From assembly GCF_002215035.1 (NCBI RefSeq), contig NZ_NKFP01000004.1:249726-313725 (forward strand): a stretch of DNA of 64,000 nucleotides, read 5' to 3'. The notes beneath the pieces are model-generated. The model searched no databases. It had not been told where the DNA came from and saw only the letters and a program-made list of their open reading frames with translations. Every line of letters starts with the position of its first letter. Position 1 is the stretch's first letter. A program made the position numbers and the translations under genes. This DNA is from Leptolyngbya ohadii IS1 (GTDB lineage: Bacteria; Cyanobacteriota; Cyanobacteriia; Elainellales; Elainellaceae). This document shows, in pieces, positions 1-8,861 of this stretch.

Positions 1-90
1 ATGGTCAGGCTGTCCCTGCGCCTTCGCCCTAAAGACAATTCGCCGGGTCCTTTTCAGGATCTTTCTTGTTCAAGATCTTTGTTCGAGATC

Positions 91-966
91 CTAAGGACGG
101 TACGCCTGTGGTCCTGCCCAGATGCTGTTGACCGTTTGCCCAAACACAACAGGCTGATCCTGGTTGACCTGTCGCGTCTGACCATCGGTATCGACTGCAT
201 AGAGTGACCATTCCGGATCGCCCAGATGCCCTGCACGGAAGAGGATCTGATTGGGATTGGTCTGACTCCAGCCCAGCAGCACCGCATTGCTGTAGCTGAC
301 CTGGGTAGGGGCGATCGTGCGAGTCAGGTTAGACGACCGATGCCAGACCACGGCAAAGTCGGAGGCAATATCGCTGCCAAAAATCGACTCAAACTCGCGA
401 GCAAGGACACGATCGCCCGACTCCGACCAGGCAACCGGAATGAGAATAGCAATTCGTCCAGCTTCTTCTGGCTCGGCTTCTGCCATAAAAGGATTGTCGG
501 CAAAAGGGGCAGAGGCAGTAATCGTTTGCAGATCTCCGGTCTTCAAGTTTTCCAGGAACAGCACACTTGCCACACGGCTCTGGGTGTAATGGTTTCCCAG
601 CTCTACCTGAATCCGGCTATAGGCGGCATACTCCCCATCGGGCGAAATAAGGGAGGGGCTGCGGTAGTAGCGATATCGAGGCGTTGCATCTGCTTTGGCT
701 TCGGTCAGGACTGCCATGATCCAGTTCCAGGGAACCGGGTAGGGGCTATCGAGTGGGTCAAGCTGCACAGAATTCATGGGATTCGCAGTGTGAGGAAGAG
801 GAGCAGGCTGGAAAACCAGAACGTTGGGTTCAGGCAAAGTACGATGCAGAAATTGGCTTGCAAAACGGGTAACTTCTGTTATGGCAGAATGGTTTTGCAA
901 GAGAGAGCTTGGAACTGGAAAAGGGGTTGGAAGCATCGGCAATACCAGGGGCACCAAGCAGCACAA
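91..966 (-). CDS. secreted beta-propeller-like protein, N-terminus possibly frameshifted
   Basis: Conserved cyanobacterial protein of unknown function, 291 aa as an uninterrupted frame. The middle (about 95-215) reads like a WD40/PD40-type propeller fragment, with 'SPDGEYAAYSR', 'LFLENLKTGDL' and 'VVWHRSS' blades. The C-terminus ends in 'WAGPQAYRP'. The first ~20 residues are unconvincing as a start. A good signal peptide (LLSAIVLLGAPGIADA) lies just upstream in another frame, reachable from ATG at 1027, and the two frames overlap at a C4T4 run near 925. The real product is therefore probably exported and its gene either carries a one-base indel or starts differently. No neighbour explains its role. 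Confidence 0.6.
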   Translation of the reverse strand: MCCLVPLVLPMLPTPFPVPSSLLQNHSAITEVTRFASQFLHRTLPEPNVLVFQPAPLPHTANPMNSVQLDPLDSPYPVPWNWIMAVLTEAKADATPRYRYYRSPSLISPDGEYAAYSRIQVELGNHYTQSRVASVLFLENLKTGDLQTITASAPFADNPFMAEAEPEEAGRIAILIPVAWSESGDRVLAREFESIFGSDIASDFAVVWHRSSNLTRTIAPTQVSYSNAVLLGWSQTNPNQILFRAGHLGDPEWSLYAVDTDGQTRQVNQDQPVVFGQTVNSIWAGPQAYRP

Positions 967-1417
967 TCGCCGACAGCAAGAACCGGGACGAAGCAGTTAG
1001 CCATCCCTCAAAACGGTGTGAATACATTGAATACAGGGAGATCGCCTCTAGACGATCCGCAGATGCGCCCCAAAAGCTGAAACTTTCTACCTTCATGTAT
1101 AGCAAGCGATCATGGTTCCGGAGAGTTTCCTTAGGAAAGTTTTTACTTGCCTTAATGTTGCGAAATATTGGTATTGCCTGACCTTGCTTCATCTCCGGCT
1201 GTGATGCATCAATGATTGATCTTTCTTTGCGGTCACTTGCGCTTTGCTTTATCATTCAGCGACAGCGTTTGCCTTCCTAGCCAGATTTCTCGGAGCGAAT
1301 TCTCTTAGAGTGAATTCTCCTGGAGCGTAGCCTGGCTGAGGAAAACCAAAAAAGTCTGGACATTTTCCCTAATTGAGTTAGCATCATCAGGAACGTAAGG
1401 ATGTGTAAGAGGTGCGT
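967..1417. other. intergenic region between divergent genes
   Basis: It contains the possible displaced signal-peptide coding segment of the upstream minus-strand gene (about 930-1027). From 1280 to 1340 there is a short imperfect repeat of 'GAGCGAATTCTC / GAGTGAATTCTC' (about 1293-1320). I see no further gene. Confidence 0.4.
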
Positions 1418-2449
1418 ATGACCCAATCCCCCTCGACTTCCCCCTCCCCTACAGCGGAGCCAATGCAAAGCGGTTCACCGTCTGACGTTAACGTGCCCCT
1501 TTCTTCTGAAACGGAACAGACTGAAGCCCACACCACAACGATCGCCCCAAAACGCCGGAATCGCGGTTCTGCTTTTCTGTGGCTGTTTCGGCTGCTGTTA
1601 CTGGGTGCGGGAGGGAGTGTGGCAGTTGTAGCAGGAATGGCGATCGCCCAATTCTATCCAGCCCAAACTCAGGAAATGCCGTTTGTGGAACGGCTGCTGC
1701 ATAGCTCGGATACGGTGCTGCGTCAGCTAGAGCGACTGCCCCAAATCTGGCAGGGCAAGCCCGATGCGCCTGCTGCTGTCCCGTCGGCAAGTCCTGTAGA
1801 AAGTGCTGCGTCGCCTTCTTCGACCACGGATGCCGCTTCTCTGCCCCTCACGTCCGCCGATCGTGTAAAGCTTGAGAATGAGCTAAAGCAGCTCCAGCAG
1901 GAGCTAGACCAGATTGGCGATCGTGCCACTGCCCTGGAGAACCGACTGGGAACACCCAACCGCAGTAGCGACATTGCCCAACGGCTTCAGACCATCCAGC
2001 AACAGTTGAACCCTGGTACTGCCACCCGTCCGATCGCCGCTCCCACGAATTCCCCCGCTGCCGCAATTCCACCTGCCACCAGCACTGTAACGCAGGACGA
2101 TCGCCTGATGGTGACGCTTCCTAGCGATACGCTGTTTGAAACAGATCAGACGACGCTGAAACCGGGAACAGAGGCAATTCTCAACAGCATTGTGAACGAT
2201 CTGAAGCAGTATTCCGGCGCAACTATTCGTGTGACTGCCCATCTGGATCAGCAGGGGACGGAAGCCGCCGATCGGGAGCGATCGTTTCAACAGGCAAAGG
2301 CGATCGAGCAGTATTTGGGCGGTCAGTTAAAGGACGGCTATCACTGGCTGGTGGAGGGCTATGGGCACAGTCGTCCGGTGGCGGCAAATGATACAACCGT
2401 GAATCGGCAGCGGAATCGCCGGATTGAGATCATCATTGAGCCAAAATAA
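1418..2449 (+). CDS. OmpA-family peptidoglycan-binding membrane protein
   Basis: A 343-aa protein anchored in the inner or outer envelope. A short proline/serine-rich N-terminus is followed by one hydrophobic segment (about residues 50-72, WLFRLLLLGAGGSVAVVAG). A Pro/Ala-rich linker with a coiled-coil stretch (about 145-185, LENELKQLQQELDQI) follows, then a C-terminal OmpA-like domain (about 225-343) ending in the typical 'GYGHSRPVAAN...NRQRNRRIEIII'. Such domains bind peptidoglycan. ATG at 1418 is preferred over the in-frame GTG at 1412 because AAGAGG sits 5 nt upstream of it. It is followed by three 14-bp tandem units and a hairpin before fmt. Confidence 0.85.
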   Translation: MTQSPSTSPSPTAEPMQSGSPSDVNVPLSSETEQTEAHTTTIAPKRRNRGSAFLWLFRLLLLGAGGSVAVVAGMAIAQFYPAQTQEMPFVERLLHSSDTVLRQLERLPQIWQGKPDAPAAVPSASPVESAASPSSTTDAASLPLTSADRVKLENELKQLQQELDQIGDRATALENRLGTPNRSSDIAQRLQTIQQQLNPGTATRPIAAPTNSPAAAIPPATSTVTQDDRLMVTLPSDTLFETDQTTLKPGTEAILNSIVNDLKQYSGATIRVTAHLDQQGTEAADRERSFQQAKAIEQYLGGQLKDGYHWLVEGYGHSRPVAANDTTVNRQRNRRIEIIIEPK

Positions 2450-2450
2450 C

Positions 2451-2492
2451 TAAACCGAAATAATTAAGCCGAAATAATTGAGCCGAAGTCGT
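2451..2492 (+). repeat. three 14-bp tandem units
   Basis: Units read TAAACCGAAATAAT, TAAGCCGAAATAAT and TGAGCCGAAGTCGT. They start directly after the stop codon of the OmpA-family gene. Function unknown. Confidence 0.7.
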
Positions 2493-2522
2493 TGCTGCTA
2501 AAATCCTGCATTGCCCCCTAAA

Positions 2523-2552
2523 TCCCCCACAGGTGGGGGACTTTGATTTTTT
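2523..2552 (+). terminator. G/C hairpin plus T-run just before fmt
   Basis: TCCCCCAC / GTGGGGGA forms an 8-bp stem (2523-2530 with 2533-2540), followed by a T6 run at 2547-2552. It could terminate the upstream OmpA-family transcript. It also belongs to the 'CCCCCTAAATCCCCC' inverted-repeat style seen elsewhere in this window. It ends only 3 nt before the fmt ATG, so it may also limit fmt translation. Confidence 0.5.
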
Positions 2553-2555
2553 GCT

Positions 2556-3581
2556 ATGAAAATTGTGTTTTTTGGAACGCCTCAGTTTGCTGTCCCCAGT
2601 CTGGAACGACTGATTCGGCACGAGGCAATCGAGGTTTTGGCAGTCGTCACGCAGCCCGATAAGCGACGGGGACGGGGCAATGAGGTAACGCCTTCTCCAG
2701 TGAAAGCGGTGGCGATCGAGCAGGGGTTAACTGTGTGGCAGCCGCAGCGCATCAAAAAGGATGAAACCGTTCTGCAAAGCCTGCGGGAACTGGGAGCCGA
2801 TGCCTTTGTGGTGGTGGCGTATGGTCAGATCCTTTCCCAGGAAATTCTCGATATGCCGCGATTGGGCTGTATTAATGCCCATGGATCGATTTTGCCGAAG
2901 TATCGCGGAGCCGCGCCGATTCAGTGGTGTCTTTACCACGGCGAATCCGAAACCGGAATTACGACGATGCTGATGGATGCCGGGATGGATACGGGCGCAA
3001 TGCTGCTGAAGTCGATCACGCCGATCGCCCTCACGGATCATGCCCTGGATCTGGCGAAAACCCTGTCTTTCGACGCCGCGACGCTGCTGGTGGATACGCT
3101 GTTTGGCTTAGAGCAGGGTATTATTCAGCCGGAACCGCAAAATAACGACGAAGCAACCTACGCCCCGCTAATTAAGAAGGAAGACCATCAGTTAGACTGG
3201 GGGCGATCGGCGCTGGAACTGCACAACCAGATTCGCGGCTTTTATCCCAACTGCGTGACGACCTTCCGGGATGGATCGCTAAAAGTGACTGGAACCCTAC
3301 CGCTGGATAGCTCGATCCGCCAAAGGCGGCAGCGCGAAGCGATCGTAGAATTGCCGCCCGAACTGGAAAAGCTTCAGCAGGAGTGGAACCAGACGGCTGC
3401 ATCAAAGGAGGCTGAGCCGGGAACGATCGTCGGCTTGCTCAAAGGTCAGGGGGCTGTTGTACAAGCAGGAGCGGGAGTGCTATTGCTGAAGGAAGTCCAG
3501 CCTGCCGGAAAACGATCGCAGTCCGGCTGGGATTTCGTCAACGGAATGAGAATTCAGGTCGGCGAAAAACTAGGGAGCTAA
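2556..3581 (+). CDS. fmt: methionyl-tRNA formyltransferase
   Basis: Transfers a formyl group from 10-formyl-THF to Met-tRNA(fMet) in the cytoplasm, giving the initiator tRNA of bacterial translation. The 341 aa match the family's length. The N-terminal Rossmann-like domain begins [16 protein letters not shown]. The catalytic trio is N107, H109 and D145, in '[20 protein letters not shown]' and 'MDAGMDTG'. The C-terminal tRNA-binding domain starts near residue 210 ([18 protein letters not shown]). No Shine-Dalgarno sequence is visible upstream; a T-run precedes the ATG. A convergent DUF6464 gene ends 3 nt downstream. Confidence 0.97.
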   Translation: MKIVFFGTPQFAVPSLERLIRHEAIEVLAVVTQPDKRRGRGNEVTPSPVKAVAIEQGLTVWQPQRIKKDETVLQSLRELGADAFVVVAYGQILSQEILDMPRLGCINAHGSILPKYRGAAPIQWCLYHGESETGITTMLMDAGMDTGAMLLKSITPIALTDHALDLAKTLSFDAATLLVDTLFGLEQGIIQPEPQNNDEATYAPLIKKEDHQLDWGRSALELHNQIRGFYPNCVTTFRDGSLKVTGTLPLDSSIRQRRQREAIVELPPELEKLQQEWNQTAASKEAEPGTIVGLLKGQGAVVQAGAGVLLLKEVQPAGKRSQSGWDFVNGMRIQVGEKLGS

Positions 3582-3583
3582 CC

Positions 3584-3940
3584 TCAGTCAGCAATCTGCT
3601 CGTAATGCTTGCAGCCTTCGCAGGGACCAGAAGGATTGACAACACAGCGGATTAGCTCCGATCGGGCATTGTAGCGGCAGGTGGTATCGCCCAAGACCCA
3701 CAGCCCATTGTGCTGAGTTTGCTCATCCGGGCGCTCGGCAGACTGGACATAGAGGGCAATCTTTTGGAGGCGATATTTTCCCGCCGTGAACTGATAGCGA
3801 TGATGCCGCTCCAGCACTGCATAGGTTTTGCCTTCGAGGTCAAGATACGATCCGGGCTGAGGATTCCAGTTGAGATGCACGCTGCCAAGCGATCGCTTTG
3901 GGTGGCTGAGAATTACCTCAGTCGGCAGGGATGGCTCCAT
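3584..3940 (-). CDS. DUF6464 family protein
   Basis: A 118-aa soluble protein of a cyanobacterial family of unknown function. Recognisable parts are 'GSYLDLEGKTYAVLERHHRYQFTAG' in the first half and a C-terminal cysteine cluster 'C...CVVNPSGPCEGCKHYE', with four cysteines between about 87 and 110 that could bind metal. Its stop codon lies 3 nt from the convergent fmt stop. Downstream of the Nei gene on the same strand, but 293 bp of repeat-containing DNA separates them, so co-transcription is doubtful. Confidence 0.75.
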   Translation of the reverse strand: MEPSLPTEVILSHPKRSLGSVHLNWNPQPGSYLDLEGKTYAVLERHHRYQFTAGKYRLQKIALYVQSAERPDEQTQHNGLWVLGDTTCRYNARSELIRCVVNPSGPCEGCKHYEQIAD

Positions 3941-4096
3941 AGAAATGCTTTGGGAATGGTGTTTTGTGCCGCGCCATCATACGAAAGGCAATACGACAGG
4001 CTCTTTAAGGATGGTATCGTAACTGACTGGCGATCGGCTTTGAAGCGCGATTAAAATTCGCAGGGGCAGGGATTGATCCTAAGCACAACTCACAAC

Positions 4097-4206
4097 TCGT
4101 TCCAATGCTCTGCGTTGGAATGCATTACGGAGGCTCTGCCTCCCCCTCGCTTAATTGGCGGCAGAGCCGCGTCCGATCCGTAGCCAGGTAGAACCTGGAC
4201 ACCAGG
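4097..4206 (-). repeat. modular palindromic repeat, copy 1
   Basis: A string of four short palindromic modules. These are a 28-bp CTCGTTCCAATGCTC...TGGAATGC block (4097-4124), GGAGGCTCTGCCTCC (4129-4143), GCGGCAGAGCCGC (4158-4170) and an ACCTGG-containing block (4184-4206). The same modules recur in the opposite order at 28881-28989 and 32136-32246. Confidence 0.85.
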
Positions 4207-4233
4207 ATTACCAGAATTAAAGAACTCATTTTC

Positions 4234-5055
4234 CTAAACCTTCTGACAGGTGGGGCAGAAGTATAGCCTTCTTCCTGCCAGCATTTCCTTCACGATCGCC
4301 GTACCGCAGCGGAAACAGGGTTTGCCTTCCCGGTTAAAGACCCAGTGGCGATACTCGTAGCGTTTTTTGCCCTCGGCTTTGAGTTTTTGGACGATCGTCA
4401 GATCGTTCGTGATGCCTTTGGTGAGATAGGACTGGTGGGGTAAGTCGATCGAAGCTTTTGCCAATGCAGCGATCTGGGCCGGGGAACAGTCGATCGGGCG
4501 ATAGGTAGGCGGTACGCAAGCCACAAACAGAATTTCGCTTCGCAAGTAGTTACCCAATCCGCAGAGAAAGCCCTGATTCAGCAGCAGTCCGGGCAAGTTG
4601 CGGCGGGAAAACTGTTTGTCTTTGAAGCGATCGATCACCTGTCCCACGGTGGTATCGGGGTCAAGCACATCTACGCCGAGACGAGTCAGAAACGGATGGT
4701 GCAGAACGGCTTCGGGGGTGAGGACTTCGATATCGGAGGCGCTGTAGAGCAGGGCGGATTTTTTGGCGTTGTGGATTGCCAGTCTGAGCTGACGGTTGGT
4801 GTGGGGATACTGGTAGGCACTGCGAATCACCCAAATTCCGTAAAGCTGATTGTGGCTGTAAATCGTCAAATCATTATCAAATCGCGTTAGCAATGCCTTA
4901 CCTTTCGGAATCACTGAAAGAATCTGCCGATCGCGCAAAATCGTTTCGTAGGGCTTCAGATGCTCAAACGCAAAAAACAATTCCCCGACCGGATAGGGGA
5001 CGATCGCCTTTGCAATTTGATCAGCAGCGCGTTTGATTTCGGGTCCTTCGGGCAT
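4234..5055 (-). CDS. nei: endonuclease VIII-type DNA glycosylase
   Basis: Base-excision repair glycosylase/AP lyase of the Fpg/Nei family, 273 aa. It starts MPEGPEI, so after Met removal P2 would be the Schiff-base nucleophile and E3 the catalytic acid. A helix-two-turn-helix region lies around 160-215 ('GLLLNQGFLCGLGNYLRSEILF'). The C-terminal zinc finger is C-x2-C-x16-C-x2-C ('CFRCG...FCPTC'). The sequence favours Nei over Fpg (MPEGPE rather than MPELPE). It lies 3 nt after the GNAT gene stop, so it is likely the last gene of the RND-GNAT-nei run. Confidence 0.92.
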   Translation of the reverse strand: MPEGPEIKRAADQIAKAIVPYPVGELFFAFEHLKPYETILRDRQILSVIPKGKALLTRFDNDLTIYSHNQLYGIWVIRSAYQYPHTNRQLRLAIHNAKKSALLYSASDIEVLTPEAVLHHPFLTRLGVDVLDPDTTVGQVIDRFKDKQFSRRNLPGLLLNQGFLCGLGNYLRSEILFVACVPPTYRPIDCSPAQIAALAKASIDLPHQSYLTKGITNDLTIVQKLKAEGKKRYEYRHWVFNREGKPCFRCGTAIVKEMLAGRRLYFCPTCQKV

Positions 5056-5058
5056 AAC

Positions 5059-5508
5059 CTAATCTGGTTTTCGCTTCACAAATTTAATTTGGCGATCGCT
5101 CTGCACCTCCCCCGGTTGCCAGCCCAAATGCCGATAAAAACCGTATGCCCGCAGATCTGGATTATTGCCCGTGTACAGGTAAATCTCCGTTGTCCCGGTT
5201 GACCACAGCCAGTCTTCCGCCTGCTGCATCAGTGCCCGACCTGCCCCCCGCCCCTCAAATTCCAGCAGCACAAACATCCCGAATACCATGCAATCGGCAG
5301 CATTGGCAAAGGAGAAACCAATGGGCTGTCCATCAATTTCGGCGATCCAGGCGCGGCAGGTGGTTTGCAGCATTTGGGCGATCGTCTCTGGAGTCACGCC
5401 CAGGGTTGCCAGTTCTTCCCACGACTGATGGTTTTCCACCACGCTCGTTCGGATGTGGAACAGGGTCGGGATATCGTCTAAGTGGGCAGGACGGATGTGC
5501 AGGTTCAA
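5059..5508 (-). CDS. GNAT family N-acetyltransferase
   Basis: Acetyl-CoA-dependent acetyltransferase of unknown substrate, 149 aa. The fold is complete: 'LHIRPAHLDDIPTLFHIR' start, 'GFSFANAADCMVFGMFVLLEFEGRGAGRAL' with the acetyl-CoA-binding R/QxxGxG/A loop (about 85-95), and a C-terminal 'AYGFYRHLGW'. No ATG is available. The frame begins at TTG 5508, or possibly CTG 5502, directly after AGGAGG; the longer upstream open frame only shadows the RND gene. It starts 5 nt after the RND pump stop and ends 3 nt before nei, so it is embedded in that operon. Confidence 0.8.
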   Translation of the reverse strand: MNLHIRPAHLDDIPTLFHIRTSVVENHQSWEELATLGVTPETIAQMLQTTCRAWIAEIDGQPIGFSFANAADCMVFGMFVLLEFEGRGAGRALMQQAEDWLWSTGTTEIYLYTGNNPDLRAYGFYRHLGWQPGEVQSDRQIKFVKRKPD

Positions 5509-5513
5509 CCCTC

Positions 5514-8500
5514 CTAAACCTCCGACTTCACCGTTTCCGGCTGTTCTCGCTTCTCGGACGATGGCTCCGGATCGTGAAACTCCCGCTTGCGTTTGGGGAA
5601 GAAGCGATCGGTGGCATTCTTCGTGACGATGTACAGCACGGGCAGAATGAACAGACTCAGGAAGGTGGAAATTAGATAGCCACCAAACAGCGCCGTTCCG
5701 ATCGACTGACGGCTGGCAGCTCCAGCTCCCGTAGCAATCAGCAGGGGAAAGAAGCCCACCAGACCCGAAAGGGAGGTCATCAGAATCGGGCGGAGTCGTT
5801 CCTGTGCCGCTTCGATCGCTGCCTGGGTTGTGGTTAGTCCATCTTCGCGAAGCTGGTTGGCGTATTCCACGACGAGAATCGCGTTTTTGCTGGCAAGTCC
5901 GATCAGCACCACCAGACCAATCTGACAGTACACATCGTTCGATAAGCCTCTGGCGTACTGCATTCCCAGTGCCCCTAAGACCGCCAGCGGAACCGTCAGC
6001 AGAATGATCGTCGGGTCGATAAAGCTCTCGTACTGTGCTGCCAGCACCAGAAACACCAGGATAATTCCCAAGCCAAACACCAGGGGAGCCTGTCCGCCCG
6101 ATTCCACTTCCTCCAGCGCCGTGCCCGTCCACTCAAAGCCCATGCCCGTCGGAAGAGCCTGTTGTGCCGTTTGCGCCATCGCCTCCAACGCCTGACCGGA
6201 ACTCACGCCCGGCGCGGCATTTCCCTGAACCGAAATCGATCGAAACAGGTTGTAGTGGGTAATCGTTTGCGCGGTGGTGCTGGGCGTCACGGTGACAAGA
6301 TTGCTGAGGGGAATCATCTGCCCATTTTGCGATCGCACATAGAACTGCCCAATATCCGCCGGATTCGATCGAAACTGCTGATCCGCCTGGAGGTACACGC
6401 GATAGTTACGCTGATCCAGGTTGAAGTCGTTCACATACTGCGATCCCAGAAAGCTTTGCAGCGTATTGAAAATGTCATCCACATCGACGTTGAGGGATTT
6501 TGCCCGTTCGCGATTCACTTCGATCGTCAACTGGGGCGTATTAGCGGAATAGGTGGTAAACACGCCAGCCACGTTAGGATTCTGGTTTGCCGCACCGAGG
6601 AACTTCTGCATTTCGCCCACGAAAGTACTCAGGGGCAAATTGCCGCGCCGATCCTGTAACTCCATCTGGAAACCACCAAAGTTCCCTAAACCCTGAATTG
6701 AAGGCGGGTTGAGCGCGAAGATCCGGGCTTTCGGGATGCCAAAGAATCCTCCCTGCACCCGCTGAATAATCGCATCGATGCCCTGGTCTGCTCCTTTTCG
6801 TTCTTCCCAGGGTTTGAGCTGAGTAAACATAATGCCCTGGTTCGGGGCAACGCCAGCGAAGCTAAAGCCCGTGACTGCGAAGTTAGACTGCACCTCCGGG
6901 GACTGCCGCACCTGCTCCGACGCCTGATCCAAAATTTGCTTCGTGTAGTTGAGCGATACGCCTTCTGGAGCCTGCACCAGCGTAATAAAGTATCCCTGAT
7001 CCTCCTCTGGCAAAAACGCTGAGGGCACAACCCGATAGAACCACGCCGTAAACGCCAGCGCCGCCACAAACAGCATAATGACCAGATAGCGGAACCGCAC
7101 CACCCGCTGAAGGAATCGCCGATAGCGACGACGGTAGGCATCCTGGAATCGGTTAAACCCTCTAAAGAATCGCGCCATAAATCCCCGACCCTCCGGACGT
7201 TCCCGCAGCAGCAGGGCAGACAGCATCGGTGATAGGGTTAGGGCGTTAAAGGTGGAAATGGCGATCGAGAAAGCAATGGTTAACGCAAACTGCCGATAGA
7301 TCGCGCCTGTGGTTCCCGGAAAGAATGCCACCGGAATAAACACCGCCATCAGCACCAGCGAAGTAGCAATTACCGCCCCGCTCAATTCCTTCATGGACTG
7401 CACCGCCGCCTGATAGGGGTCCATGTGCCGATCCTGCACCTTTGCGGCGATCGACTCCACCACCACGATCGCATCGTCCACCACAATCCCTGTTGCCAGG
7501 GTCAAACCAAACAGAGTCAGGGTGTTAATGGAGAAGCCAAACAGACGGGTAAACAGAAACGTCCCCAGCAGAGACACTGGAATCGCCACCGTGGGAACCA
7601 GGATCGTGCGCCAGTCCTGCAAAAACAGGAACAGCACCAAGACCACCAGAATTACCGCTTCCACCAGGGTTTGCACCACGTCCTGCAAGGATTCCGATAC
7701 AAAGGCAGTGGTATCAAAGGCGATCGCGTATTTCAAACCGGGCGGGAAAGTGCGGCTCAACTGCTCTAGCTCATTCCGAATTGCCTCCGCCGCCTGAAGC
7801 GCATTCGTGCCGGGACGCTGGGTAATCCCCAGACCCACGGCTTCCTGTCCGTTGAAGGTGAGGAACGTGCCGTAGTTTTCGGCTCCTAGCTCCACCCGTC
7901 CCACATCCCGGAGGCGAGTTAAACTGCCGTCGCTGCCCGTCTTCAGCACCAGATTTTCAAATTCACTGGCGCTATTCAGTCGGCTTTCTGCCCGCAGGCT
8001 CAGCTGAAATTCCTGACTGTCCGGCGCAGGCTGCTGACCGATCTGACCCGCCCCTACCTGGATATTCTGTTCGCGAATCGCGGTTGCCACATCCTGCACC
8101 GTCAGCCCCCGACTGGCAAGCCGATTGGGGTCTAGCCAGAGCCGCATGGCATAGCGTCGTTCGCCAAAGATCTGAATATCGCCCACGCCATCAATTCGCC
8201 GCAGCGCATCCACCATAAAGATGTCGGCGTAGTTGCTCATGAACAGGCTGTCGTACTCGTTATTCTCGCTGTAGATGCCGATCGCCATCAGGAAGTTACT
8301 CGACTGCTGGTTGACCGTTACCCCGGTTTGAATCACCGATTCCGGCAGCAGGGGTTGCACCCTGGATACGCGGTTCTGCACGTTCACCGCAGCGATGTCC
8401 GGATCTTGATTTGCCGCAAAAGTGACGGTGATTTGACTCGTGCCATCGCTACCACTGCTCGAGCTGATGTAGCGCATCCCCTCAATGCCGTTAATTGCGC

Positions 8501-8702
8501 GCTCCAGCACGTTGGTTACACCGCTTTCCACCGTCTCTGCGTCTGCGCCCTGGTAGTTGGCAGTGACGATCACCTGCACCGGGCTGATGTCGGGAAACTG
8601 GGCAACCGGAAGGGTCGGCAACGCAATCAGTCCCAGGAAGACGATGATGATGGAACAGACGGCGGTGAAGATTGGGCGTTGGATGAAGAATTTGGCAAAC
8701 AT
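5514..8702 (-). CDS. RND efflux pump inner-membrane permease (HAE1/AcrB type)
   Basis: Proton-driven multidrug or hydrophobe exporter, 1062 aa, the usual size for the family. It starts MFAKFFIQRPIFTAVCSIII, the classic first RND helix. The TM4 proton-relay aspartates appear as 'GIVVDDAIVVVE', and two large periplasmic loops repeat ('GADAETVESGVTNVLERAINGIEGMRYISS'). The C-terminal half repeats the TM set ('LGIILVFLVLAAQYESF'). An in-frame extension to 8798 exists but would add 32 low-complexity residues with no family support. It pairs with the adaptor gene upstream and presumably uses a TolC-like channel encoded elsewhere. Confidence 0.95.
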   Translation of the reverse strand: MFAKFFIQRPIFTAVCSIIIVFLGLIALPTLPVAQFPDISPVQVIVTANYQGADAETVESGVTNVLERAINGIEGMRYISSSSGSDGTSQITVTFAANQDPDIAAVNVQNRVSRVQPLLPESVIQTGVTVNQQSSNFLMAIGIYSENNEYDSLFMSNYADIFMVDALRRIDGVGDIQIFGERRYAMRLWLDPNRLASRGLTVQDVATAIREQNIQVGAGQIGQQPAPDSQEFQLSLRAESRLNSASEFENLVLKTGSDGSLTRLRDVGRVELGAENYGTFLTFNGQEAVGLGITQRPGTNALQAAEAIRNELEQLSRTFPPGLKYAIAFDTTAFVSESLQDVVQTLVEAVILVVLVLFLFLQDWRTILVPTVAIPVSLLGTFLFTRLFGFSINTLTLFGLTLATGIVVDDAIVVVESIAAKVQDRHMDPYQAAVQSMKELSGAVIATSLVLMAVFIPVAFFPGTTGAIYRQFALTIAFSIAISTFNALTLSPMLSALLLRERPEGRGFMARFFRGFNRFQDAYRRRYRRFLQRVVRFRYLVIMLFVAALAFTAWFYRVVPSAFLPEEDQGYFITLVQAPEGVSLNYTKQILDQASEQVRQSPEVQSNFAVTGFSFAGVAPNQGIMFTQLKPWEERKGADQGIDAIIQRVQGGFFGIPKARIFALNPPSIQGLGNFGGFQMELQDRRGNLPLSTFVGEMQKFLGAANQNPNVAGVFTTYSANTPQLTIEVNRERAKSLNVDVDDIFNTLQSFLGSQYVNDFNLDQRNYRVYLQADQQFRSNPADIGQFYVRSQNGQMIPLSNLVTVTPSTTAQTITHYNLFRSISVQGNAAPGVSSGQALEAMAQTAQQALPTGMGFEWTGTALEEVESGGQAPLVFGLGIILVFLVLAAQYESFIDPTIILLTVPLAVLGALGMQYARGLSNDVYCQIGLVVLIGLASKNAILVVEYANQLREDGLTTTQAAIEAAQERLRPILMTSLSGLVGFFPLLIATGAGAASRQSIGTALFGGYLISTFLSLFILPVLYIVTKNATDRFFPKRKREFHDPEPSSEKREQPETVKSEV

Positions 8703-8860
8703 GCGTGGAGGAAGTGGGGAGTAGGAGTGGAGGAGTGAGGGGGAGCAGGGGGGCAGGGAGCAGGGGAGAAAAGAATCGTAGGATGCGTTACGTTGCACTA
8801 ACGCATGGTTTTTGTTCTCGGTTCTCCGATCGAATTGGGTAATGGTTTACTGGATGGTTT
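8703..8860. repeat. purine-rich low-complexity tract between adaptor and pump
   Basis: GGGGAGTAGGAGTGGAGG-like sequence (about 8708-8770), the complement of the CCCTACTCCCC tracts found at 15890-15945, 16665-16760, 18320-18365, 20205-20250 and 63590-63640. It contains no gene. Confidence 0.6.
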
Positions 8861-8861
8861 T

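Noticed and set aside
830-1255. Minus-strand 141-codon frame as an independent gene
   Set aside because: Only its middle (signal peptide) looks protein-like, and this is better explained as the displaced N-terminus of the gene at 91-966.
5509-6132. Upstream extension of the GNAT frame at 5059-5508
   Set aside because: The extension runs antiframe through the RND pump gene and has no GNAT sequence; the fold begins at LNLHIRPAHLDD.
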